Below, piece after piece: positions 1-5,158 of a stretch of 6,881 nt of DNA (position 1 is the first letter of the stretch; every line of letters begins with the position of its first letter). The notes below the pieces were generated by a model, which did no database searches, was not told the DNA's origin, and worked only from the letters and a program-made list of their open reading frames with translations. The DNA is from Bacillota bacterium (lineage in GTDB: Bacteria; Bacillota; Bacilli; Alicyclobacillales; SLC66). A program made the position numbers and the translations under genes. The stretch covers positions 1-6,881 of the forward strand of contig JAJZZT010000330.1 in assembly GCA_021797415.1 (NCBI GenBank). Reading direction: 5' to 3'.

Positions 1-309
1 AAGCAATTGCTTTTCACGGGTGATCCGGTTTCCGCCGCGACGGCGGAACAATGGGGATTGGTGAACGCTGTCGTCAGACCGGGCGGCGCGATTGAGGCGG
101 CATCTGCGCTCGGACAAACCATCGCGGCGCGCAGCCCCCAGGCGGTGTCGCGCATCAAGCGCGCCGTCGGCGCCGGAGCGGATCTGCCTTTGGCGAACGC
201 TCTGGCTCTGGAGATTGATTTGTTTGCGGAAGTGTTCCAGACAGGGGACAGCCGGGAAGGGATCGAAGCTTTTCTGGAAAAGCGCGCTCCCCGTGTGCAG
301 GACCGCTAA
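1..309 (+). CDS. Enoyl-CoA hydratase/isomerase family protein, C-terminal part (5' end outside window)
   Basis: This is the last 102 codons of a crotonase-fold protein, open at the left edge and ending with TAA at 307-309. The segment FTGDPVSAATAEQWGLVNAV matches the typical crotonase stretch in which a T/G-x-P-hydrophobic-x-A region leads into GLVN-VV, and the tail with FQTGDSREGIEAFLEKRAP is the classic end of enoyl-CoA hydratases (D-x-x-EG-x-x-AF-x-EKR-P). Family members hydrate trans-2-enoyl-CoA in fatty-acid beta-oxidation or act on related CoA esters such as those from amino-acid or aromatic breakdown. The oxyanion-hole and catalytic residues lie upstream of the window, so the exact substrate cannot be judged. 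The C-terminus looks complete. The next gene has its own promoter, so this one probably closes its transcription unit. Confidence 0.9.
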   Translation, partial: KQLLFTGDPVSAATAEQWGLVNAVVRPGGAIEAASALGQTIAARSPQAVSRIKRAVGAGADLPLANALALEIDLFAEVFQTGDSREGIEAFLEKRAPRVQDR

Positions 310-339
310 GGGAGCAGTGATAAGCCAAAGCGCGGACGC

Positions 340-363
340 CATCACCCGCGTTGTCGGGTGGTG
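340..363 (+). terminator. 9-bp hairpin after the enoyl-CoA hydratase gene (possible terminator without a T-run)
   Basis: CATCACCCG (340-348) pairs with CGGGTGGTG (355-363) around a 6-base loop, with one G-T wobble. It lies 30 bases after the stop codon of the hydratase gene and just before the next promoter, where a terminator is expected. No T-run follows on the plus strand, so it is not a canonical intrinsic terminator; it could instead protect the 3' end of the mRNA. Confidence 0.35.
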
Positions 364-384
364 CGTGATGGTTCCACCCCACTG

Positions 385-393
385 TGATATACT
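385..393 (+). promoter_or_regulatory. Extended -10 promoter for the CNNM transporter gene
   Basis: TGATATACT at 385-393 is a full extended -10 (TG, one base, then TATACT with 5 of 6 consensus bases). No good -35 box stands 17 bases upstream, as is common for extended -10 promoters. The predicted RNA start is near base 400. This argues against the upstream GTG codons at 402 and 408 as the start of the next gene, since they would leave almost no leader. Confidence 0.5.
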
Positions 394-399
394 AGGTTC

Positions 400-473
400 G
401 CGTGGAGGTGAAATTCCGACGCGGCGATCCGGTCAGAGAGCACTGGCTGCGGGAGGGGGCGCTCGGAAAGCGC
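400..473 (+). promoter_or_regulatory. Structured 5' leader of the CNNM transporter gene
   Basis: Between the likely RNA start (about 400) and the chosen GTG start at 474 there are three consecutive local hairpins. CGCGTGGA at 400-407 pairs with TCC and ACGCG downstream (415-423 region). CCGGT near 430-434 pairs with ACTGG near 443-447, with one wobble. GCGCT (459-463) pairs with AGCGC (469-473). A purine-rich Shine-Dalgarno candidate GGGAGGGGG (451-459) lies between the second and third. The apical stretch GGTGAAATTCC resembles a piece of the FMN riboswitch, but the other conserved FMN segments are not visible. No known riboswitch class is assigned. Confidence 0.3.
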
Positions 474-1814
474 GTGGGTATATCCACCTATGAAATCGTG
501 GATCTGCTGTGGGCTCTGTTGCTTGTGATCCTGAACGGATTGTTTGTCGCGGTGGAGTTCGCCGTGGTGCGGGCCCGCCGGACGAGGGTCGAACAGTATG
601 CGCAACAGGGAGACCGAGCAGCAAAACATGCTCTGGACGTCTTGACCCATATTGACGGCTATCTATCTGCCACGCAACTTGGCATCACCCTGGCTTCGCT
701 CGGCTTGGGCTGGACAGCGCAGCGTTCGGTGGCGCCCCTGCTTGTGTTTGTGTTTGCCCGGCTTCACGCGCTCCCGGCTAGTTTTTGGCAAGTTGTGGCT
801 GGGGTTTTGGCTTTTCTCGGTGTGACGTTTCTGCAGATCGTGTTTGGTGAACTGGCTCCGAAGTCCCTTGCAATCGCCAATGCCGAACGGTGGGTTCTGC
901 TCAGTGCGCGGCCATTGAAGGTGTTTTACAGGGCGATGTTTCCGGCCATCTGGCTGCTCAACGCTACGGCGGCGGGAGTTTTGCGCGGTTTTGGCGTCTC
1001 CGCAGTGAGCGGGGCCGGCTTGGCGCATTCACAGGAAGAACTTCGCATGATCGTGTCGCAGAGCCATGAGAGCGGCATGATTGATGAAACCGAGCGGGAA
1101 CTGTTTGACAACGTCTTCTCGTTTGGCGACCGCGTGGCGCGGGAGATCATGGTTCCGCGCACGGATATGCTCTGCCTGTTTACGGATCAAACGCTCTCTG
1201 AATCGTTGGATATTGTACGGGAGGCGCGCTACACGCGCTTTCCGTTGTGTGAAGACGACAAGGACCATGTCGTCGGGATGATCCACAGCAAGGATCTTTT
1301 CAGCCACGCGCTGGAAGTCGGAGTGAACAAAGAGGCGGACATCCGCGCCATCGCCCGCAAGGTGATCACTGTGCCGGAAGCGATGGGGATTGACGATGTG
1401 TTAAGGGTATTGCAGCGCGAACGGGCCAGTTTGGCGATCGTCATCGACGAGTACGGCGGGACGGCAGGCATGGTGACGCTCGAAGACGTGATTGAGGAAC
1501 TGGTGGGAGAGATCCAGGACGAGTTTGACGAAGAACGTGCGCTGATTGAAGAACTCGAAGGGTATTATTCCATTGACGCTCGGCTGTTGATTGAGGAAGT
1601 GAACGATTCCTTCGGATTTCATCTTTCCGACGAGGAAGTGGATACGGTCGGCGGATGGGTGTATTCACAGTTGTCCGAGGAACCGCGCGTCGGTCTCCAG
1701 GTGGACTGGGACGGGGCGCGCTTCATCGTGGCGGAGACGGAGAATCTTCGCATTACGCGCCTGCACGTATATCCCCCGGCGCCCGCCGCGGAGATCGAAG
1801 CATCGGGAGAATAG
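474..1814 (+). CDS. CNNM/DUF21-CBS-CorC family membrane transporter (hemolysin C-like)
   Basis: A 446-residue protein with the full architecture of the CNNM/hemolysin C family, whose studied members include Mg2+ exporters such as CorB/MpfA. A hydrophobic CNNM (DUF21) domain covers about residues 8-185, starts with a segment rich in LLLVILNGLFVAVEF and holds the conserved FGELAPKSLA at 124-133. Two CBS modules follow: MVPRTDM at 226-232, RFPLCEDDKDHVVGMIHSKD near 255-274, and DEYGGTAGMVTLEDVIEELV at 325-344. A CorC_HlyC domain ends the protein (about 361-436). The open frame extends upstream to GTG 402, but the extended -10 at 385-393 would make that start leaderless; GTG 474 lies after a GGGAGGGGG site, although the 14-base spacing needs the intervening hairpin. 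GTG 498 is another option. A ferredoxin gene follows 32 bases downstream, probably co-transcribed. The transported ion is inferred from the family. Confidence 0.9.
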   Translation: MGISTYEIVDLLWALLLVILNGLFVAVEFAVVRARRTRVEQYAQQGDRAAKHALDVLTHIDGYLSATQLGITLASLGLGWTAQRSVAPLLVFVFARLHALPASFWQVVAGVLAFLGVTFLQIVFGELAPKSLAIANAERWVLLSARPLKVFYRAMFPAIWLLNATAAGVLRGFGVSAVSGAGLAHSQEELRMIVSQSHESGMIDETERELFDNVFSFGDRVAREIMVPRTDMLCLFTDQTLSESLDIVREARYTRFPLCEDDKDHVVGMIHSKDLFSHALEVGVNKEADIRAIARKVITVPEAMGIDDVLRVLQRERASLAIVIDEYGGTAGMVTLEDVIEELVGEIQDEFDEERALIEELEGYYSIDARLLIEEVNDSFGFHLSDEEVDTVGGWVYSQLSEEPRVGLQVDWDGARFIVAETENLRITRLHVYPPAPAAEIEASGE

Positions 1815-1846
1815 ACAACAGACGGTCACAGAACGTGGAGATGCAT

Positions 1847-2248
1847 ATGACAGATAAAGTAGCTGTGCGATTTCAGCCGCAGCGGGCTGAAATCGCCGTG
1901 CAGCGGGGGATCACGATCCTGGAGGCGGCTCTTGGAGGAAAGGTCAACCTTCCGCACAAATGCGGCGGCCATGGCGCATGCGGTACGTGCAAGGTCGTGG
2001 TCGACAGCAGGACGGAACTTTCGTTGCCCAATAAACTGGAGATGCGCCATCTGACAGAGGCCAGACTGACGGAGGGCTTCCGGCTCGCCTGCCAGTGTGT
2101 GTTGACGGGGCCGGCAACGGTCACGGTCCCGGAGGAGCCGCTGCGCCGGGTGGTGCGGGAATTGCTGGCGGCGCAAAGAGCCGCGCAGCAGACGGAGCGC
2201 CCCGCCAGTGCGATGGAGGCGGCTAGTTCAGATACGGACAGGGGATGA
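1847..2248 (+). CDS. [2Fe-2S] plant-type ferredoxin
   Basis: A 133-residue protein with one [2Fe-2S] ferredoxin domain (about residues 4-100). The cluster motif is complete: Cys39, Cys45 and Cys48 in KCGGHGACGTC (C-x5-C-x2-C), with the fourth ligand Cys82 in RLACQC. The domain begins with the usual beta-grasp strands and a GITILEAAL turn. Such proteins carry electrons in the cytoplasm; the partner is not visible here. ATG 1847 is chosen because GTGGAG (1835-1840) sits 6 bases before it; ATG 1841 is in frame but too close to that site. An upstream extension of the frame overlaps the CNNM gene and is rejected. The last 30 or so residues are Ala/Gln/Arg-rich and look disordered, and the final codons run into the start of a repeat unit. 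The 32-base gap suggests an operon with the CNNM gene. Confidence 0.88.
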   Translation: MTDKVAVRFQPQRAEIAVQRGITILEAALGGKVNLPHKCGGHGACGTCKVVVDSRTELSLPNKLEMRHLTEARLTEGFRLACQCVLTGPATVTVPEEPLRRVVRELLAAQRAAQQTERPASAMEAASSDTDRG

Positions 2249-2249
2249 C

Positions 2250-2363
2250 GCAGCCGGAAATGCGGACTGAGCGTACGTTTTGGGGTACGTGAGGGAGCGT
2301 TTCTGGCGATGACGTAGCCATGCGCCCGGGAGTTCTGGCTCCTTTTTGAACAACCTCTTAAAG
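2250..2363 (+). repeat. Structured repeat, copy A (114-base body)
   Basis: This block and 2409-2522 are identical except for two bases, as direct repeats with a period of 159. The unit starts with GCAGCCGGAAATGCGGAC and ends with TTTTTGAACAACCTCTTAAAG-like sequence. It contains a 10-bp hairpin stem (2254-2263 with 2297-2306), a second stem with GGCGATG paired to CATGCGCC, and GGAG/CTCC followed by five T, which could act as a terminator for the ferredoxin operon. It starts just after the ferredoxin stop codon. Short open frames through it are by-products of the repeat and not genes. Confidence 0.9.
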
Positions 2364-2381
2364 AACGTGTTCAAAAAGGAG
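2339..2381. repeat. 14-bp inverted repeat at the junction of the two repeat units
   Basis: CTCCTTTTTGAACA (2339-2352) is the exact reverse complement of TGTTCAAAAAGGAG (2368-2381), with 15 bases between. The first arm is the end of copy A and the second is the beginning of the unit containing copy B. The unit therefore has inverted ends resembling those of a miniature inverted-repeat transposable element. As RNA the pair would form a strong hairpin that could also stop transcription from either side, although no T-run follows. Confidence 0.75.
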
Positions 2382-2522
2382 GCAGGTAAGACCGCACAGG
2401 GCAAGGAAGCAGCCGGAAATGCGGACTGAGCGTACGTTTCGGGGTACGTGAGGGAGCGTTTCTGGCGATGACGCAGCCATGCGCCCGGGAGTTCTGGCTC
2501 CTTTTTGAACAACCTCTTAAAG
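2368..2522 (+). repeat. Structured repeat, copy B (complete unit with inverted ends)
   Basis: The complete unit runs from TGTTCAAAAAGGAG through a linker (GCAGGTAAGACC and on) into the 114-base body at 2409-2522, ending CTCCTTTTTGAACAACCTCT. The ends are inverted repeats of each other. The body differs from copy A only at two positions. The end of the unit supplies the stop codon (TAA read on the minus strand at 2519-2517) and last Leu codon of the transglycosylase gene. There is no transposase, so the element would have to be moved by an enzyme encoded elsewhere. Confidence 0.85.
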
Positions 2523-3566
2523 TGGGGGGGTGGACAATTGGCTCATGATGTCAGCCACATACTGCTGCGTCTGAGGGTACGGGGGAATGCCGCCGTACTC
2601 TTTTACTGCGTTCGGACCGGCGTTGTAGGCGGCGAGCGCAAGCGGCAGGCTGCCGCCAAACTCCTTTAGAAGATTGCCCAGGTACTGCATTCCACCCCGC
2701 AGGTTCTCCACGGGATCATACGGATTGCCGACGCCGAGGGATGTCGCCGTGCCGGGCATCAGTTGCATAAGTCCCATCGCTCCCGCGGATGACGTGGCCG
2801 TGGGGTTGTAACCGGACTCCTGCGTGATCAGGGCGTTCACCAGTTGCGCATTCAATCCGTATTGCGGCGCAAGGGATGCGATCAGGGGCTGCAACGCGGC
2901 GCGCAGCGCGTTCGGTTGACCTGCCGCCTGGCTTGCCGTCGTCTGTCCTGTACTTCCACTCGCGACGGGAGACATGCTTGACGCAGTCTGCTGCGCACCT
3001 GTTTCGTTCCATGAGGGAAGCGCCGAACCGGAACCCGAAAAGGCGGGCAAACCGGACGGCGGGATCGCAGCCCCGGCGTTCATCAATGCGGATGCGAGGG
3101 TTGCGCTTCCTCCTCCGGAGCCGCTGACGGACGTGTCGAGCAAGGCGCCAAGCGGCGAGACGGAGTCGATCGCCGACGATAGCGGCGGTGTGAAAAGACC
3201 GGAGGGCGCGCCGGATGCGCCGCCAAAGAGGCCGCCGAAACCTTGCGTTGCAATGCCTTGCGACGCACTGCCTTGCGATGTGTTCCACATCGATTGTTCC
3301 GAGGTGATGAGTGCGGCAAACATGTCCAGCAGCAATGTCGTGCTGGACATGGAGGAAGACGCTGTCTGACCCTGGACGCCGGAGGCCGTCTGACCCTGGA
3401 CGCCGGACGCCGTCTGCGCCAAGGAGGCGGGATCGGCGGCGCGCAGTGCACGATCCAGCGCATGGGAGAAGTGTTCGCCGTTTCGAGTGTGCTGCGGACG
3501 CCGCGCAGTCTGCGCGTCTGCGCCGACACGGGGTGGTGCGATAGGGTGCGGCTGATCGATAGACAT
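2517..3566 (-). CDS. Lytic transglycosylase (SLT domain) with a low-complexity N-terminal region
   Basis: A 349-residue protein. The last 130 residues form a goose-lysozyme-like SLT domain that cleaves the MurNAc-GlcNAc bond of peptidoglycan. The catalytic Glu is E250 in ITQESGYNP, followed by SAGAMGLMQLMP (260-271), NPYDP with the N-LRGG helix (281-292) and AYNAGP (313-318). Residues 1-215 are Ser/Ala/Gly/Gln-rich, including two copies of QTASGVQG (51-66), and have no visible signal peptide or membrane segment. ATG 3566 is chosen because GAGGAG lies exactly 6 bases upstream on the minus strand; an in-frame ATG at 3590 is possible but lacks such a site. A run of seven C precedes the stop codon, which lies in a repeat. 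The layout recalls small Firmicute SLT proteins linked to flagella or wall turnover; that role is a guess. Confidence 0.9.
   Translation of the reverse strand: MSIDQPHPIAPPRVGADAQTARRPQHTRNGEHFSHALDRALRAADPASLAQTASGVQGQTASGVQGQTASSSMSSTTLLLDMFAALITSEQSMWNTSQGSASQGIATQGFGGLFGGASGAPSGLFTPPLSSAIDSVSPLGALLDTSVSGSGGGSATLASALMNAGAAIPPSGLPAFSGSGSALPSWNETGAQQTASSMSPVASGSTGQTTASQAAGQPNALRAALQPLIASLAPQYGLNAQLVNALITQESGYNPTATSSAGAMGLMQLMPGTATSLGVGNPYDPVENLRGGMQYLGNLLKEFGGSLPLALAAYNAGPNAVKEYGGIPPYPQTQQYVADIMSQLSTPPL
3361..3412 (-). repeat. 24-base in-frame tandem repeat inside the transglycosylase gene
   Basis: Two full 24-base units (3361-3384 and 3385-3408) plus a short third start encode QTASGVQG, QTASGVQG and QTAS. 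The units differ at only two bases. Because 24 is a multiple of three, gain or loss of units would change the length of the linker without a frameshift. Confidence 0.85.
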
Positions 3567-3717
3567 CGTCTGCTCCTCAATACTGCGCATGCTGCGCTGT
3601 AGTAGAATCTATATATGATTGCAGTGTACCAATATTGCGGCGGCGGGGCAATGCGGCCGGTCTGAGTTGTGACCGGTCCCATTTGCCGGATGCCGCCCGG
3701 CGGATGAGGAGACAGCC
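3567..3717. promoter_or_regulatory. Divergent promoter region between the transglycosylase and DUF502 genes
   Basis: The two genes face away from each other across 151 bases. An AT-rich island (about 3600-3640) stands out in GC-rich surroundings. On the plus strand TAGAAT (3603-3608) and TATGAT (3614-3619) each match 5 of 6 bases of a -10 box, but neither has a clear -35. On the minus strand TTGGTA (complement of 3629-3634 region) is a weak -35 with only a poor -10 after it. The precise starts cannot be assigned. The Shine-Dalgarno sites are GAGGAG at 3573-3578 (minus) and 3706-3711 (plus). Confidence 0.4.
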
Positions 3718-4377
3718 ATGATCAAGCTGCTGCGCAAATATTTTGTTAACGGGATTATCACTATCGTGCCCATGGCGATCGTCATCTGGGTGATCGTGCA
3801 GGTGGGCAACTGGCTCAATGCGCTCGCACTGAGCGACGGATTGCGGATTGCCGGACGGTACATTCCCGGTCTCGGACTTCTTTTGGCGGTGATCCTGATC
3901 ACGCTGGCGGGCGCGCTTGCAACGCATTGGGCGAGCAGACGGATTCTTGATTATCTGGACCGCCAGATTAAGCGCGTGCCGATCGTTAAAAGCCTGTATG
4001 GAATCGTCAAGGATACCGTGGAATCGCTGGTCGGATACCGGCAGGGTTTTCAGAAAGTGGTGCTCGTCCGCATCGAGGATGCGGACCTCGAAGTGCTCGG
4101 GTTCATCACGCGCTCGGACGGACTTCCGGAGCTTGGCGAAAACGGAAAGGGCAAGGTGGCTGTCTTTGTGCCGTTCAGTTTTCAGATGATGGGCGTCAGT
4201 TTCGTGGTTCCGGCCGACCGCGTCAAGCCGCTCGACATGAGCATTGAACAGGGGATCAAGTACGCGCTGTCGGCCGGCTTGTCGCGGGAGTGGCCGGCAG
4301 CGCCGCCGCGCCGTCCCGCACGGCCTTCCGACCGTGAAAAGGCGGATCATCCAGCGCGCGACGCGGCCGACGCCTGA
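3718..4377 (+). CDS. DUF502 family membrane protein
   Basis: A 219-residue inner-membrane protein of the DUF502 family, whose biochemical role is not settled. Two membrane segments are clear: about residues 11-33 (GIITIVPMAIVIWVIVQVG) and 50-71 (PGLGLLLAVILITLAGALA). The family core follows: RIL-YLDRQIKRVPIVKSLYG (75-94), KDTVESLVG, FQKVVLVRIEDADLEVLGFI (111-130), VAVFVPFSFQMMGVSFVVPA (147-166) and PLDMSIEQGIKYALSAG (171-187). ATG 3718 has GAGGAG 6 bases upstream. The last 28 residues are Pro/Arg/Ala/Asp-rich and not part of the family core. The final residues DAADA and the TGA stop are encoded by the first unit of a 22-base tandem repeat, so the present C-terminus may have been created by repeat growth. 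It stands alone, between a divergent and a convergent neighbour. Confidence 0.88.
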   Translation: MIKLLRKYFVNGIITIVPMAIVIWVIVQVGNWLNALALSDGLRIAGRYIPGLGLLLAVILITLAGALATHWASRRILDYLDRQIKRVPIVKSLYGIVKDTVESLVGYRQGFQKVVLVRIEDADLEVLGFITRSDGLPELGENGKGKVAVFVPFSFQMMGVSFVVPADRVKPLDMSIEQGIKYALSAGLSREWPAAPPRRPARPSDREKADHPARDAADA

Positions 4378-4491
4378 ATTCGATGCGGCCGACGCCTGAA
4401 CGCGACGCGGCCGACGCCTGAACGCAATACGACCGACGCCTGAATTCGACGCGGCCGACGCCTGAATTCGATGCGGCCGACGCCTGAATTC
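4360..4491 (+). repeat. Six 22-base tandem repeats
   Basis: Units start at 4360, 4382, 4404, 4426, 4448 and 4470, with no spacers. The core GGCCGACGCCTGAA is nearly constant (unit 4 has GACCGACGCCTGAA); the edges vary between GACGC, GATGC and AATAC at the front and ATTC or CGC at the back. A partial seventh unit (AACGCG) follows. The first unit is the 3' end of the DUF502 gene and the rest fill the convergent gap before the TetR gene. The lack of spacers and of a palindromic repeat rules out CRISPR. It looks like slipped-strand expansion of a gene end. Confidence 0.95.
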
Positions 4492-4506
4492 AACGCGCAA
4501 GCGCGC

Positions 4507-4528
4507 AACCGCTTCTCTCAGCGGTTTT
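4507..4528 (+). terminator. Terminator-like hairpin after the DUF502 gene, overlapping the TetR stop codon
   Basis: AACCGCT (4507-4513) pairs with AGCGGTT (4520-4526) around the loop TCTCTC and is followed by a short T-run (4525-4528). It lies in the convergent gap in the correct place to end transcription of DUF502 on the plus strand. It overlaps the minus-strand stop codon of the regulator gene (4520-4518). The T-run is short, so efficiency may be modest. Confidence 0.5.
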
Positions 4529-5126
4529 CGTCCGTTTCGTCCGGTCGCCGCAGCGAACGCACCAGCATTGTGCACAAGGGGTCCACGAGTGTGTCCAGGG
4601 GCCGTTTTTCGCCGGCGAGCAGCGTCATGAACAGCACTTCGTGAATGGCTCCCAGCCATGCGTACGCCGTCAGGTGGACATCGAGCGGAGCGATGGAACC
4701 ATCGTCGACGGCGGCCTGCAGATGGTGCGCGATCAACCGCGCAAATTCGCGGTGCGCCGCGTACACCTGTTTGTCGAACACCCTGCCAAGGCCGCTGGCC
4801 TCCACAAAGAGCAGGCGAGTGGCCTTTTCGTGGCGCACGAAGATCGAAAGCACCGTGCGCAGCGCGGCTTCAATCTTGGCCAGGGCGCCCTGGTTGGCGT
4901 CGATCGCCGATTCGACGTCGCCGATCAGGCGATCGACCAATGTCTGGAGCAGAGCTTCGAAGATGGCTTTTTTGCTGGGAAAATGAAAATAGAAAGCGCC
5001 CTTGGACGTATCGGATTTTGCCGCAATATCGTCAATCAACGCATCGTTATAGCCTTTGTCTGAAAAAACGTCGGCCGCAGCCTCAAGCAGTTTTTTGCGC
5101 GTCACGTCTTTGTTGCGGCCCCGCAT
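4518..5126 (-). CDS. TetR/AcrR family transcriptional regulator
   Basis: A 202-residue one-component repressor-type regulator. The N-terminal DNA-binding domain (about residues 9-57) has the family signature: RKKLLEAAADVFSDKGY, IDDIAAKSDTSKGAFYFHFP (31-50) and SKKAIFEALL. In this family the TSKGAFYFHF stretch forms the recognition helix and following turn. The C-terminal part (about 60-195) is helical, ligand-binding and dimerising in relatives, and too variable to predict the ligand. ATG 5126 is preceded by GGGGGAG 10 bases upstream, a slightly long spacing. The gene starts 32 bases after ilvA on the same strand, so the two are probably co-transcribed. Its targets are unknown; self-control of the ilvA unit is possible but unproven. 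The stop codon lies in a terminator-like hairpin. Confidence 0.9.
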   Translation of the reverse strand: MRGRNKDVTRKKLLEAAADVFSDKGYNDALIDDIAAKSDTSKGAFYFHFPSKKAIFEALLQTLVDRLIGDVESAIDANQGALAKIEAALRTVLSIFVRHEKATRLLFVEASGLGRVFDKQVYAAHREFARLIAHHLQAAVDDGSIAPLDVHLTAYAWLGAIHEVLFMTLLAGEKRPLDTLVDPLCTMLVRSLRRPDETDENR

Positions 5127-5158
5127 GCCGATTCAACTCCCCCGGTTGGCCACAGCCC

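Noticed and set aside
400..487. FMN or cobalamin riboswitch
   Set aside because: Only the GGTGAAATTCC loop resembles these classes. The other conserved FMN segments and the GCCACTG B12 box are missing, and the leader is too short.
1655..1846. Upstream extension of the ferredoxin frame into the CNNM gene
   Set aside because: It overlaps coding sequence of the CNNM gene, lacks ferredoxin similarity, and ATG 1847 has a well-spaced ribosome binding site.
2228..2512. Minus-strand open frame of 94 codons with an internal peptide duplication (FKKEPELPGAWLRHRQKRS twice)
   Set aside because: It is the translation of the two repeat copies and shows nothing beyond the DNA repeat; no ribosome binding site and no family resemblance.
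4360..4491. CRISPR array
   Set aside because: Units are directly contiguous with no spacers, the repeat is not palindromic, and no cas gene is near.
3577..4659. Long minus-strand frame opposite the DUF502 gene, 360 codons
   Set aside because: It runs antisense through a well-supported DUF502 gene and the 22-base array, with a low-complexity Arg-rich translation, as expected from GC-rich DNA.
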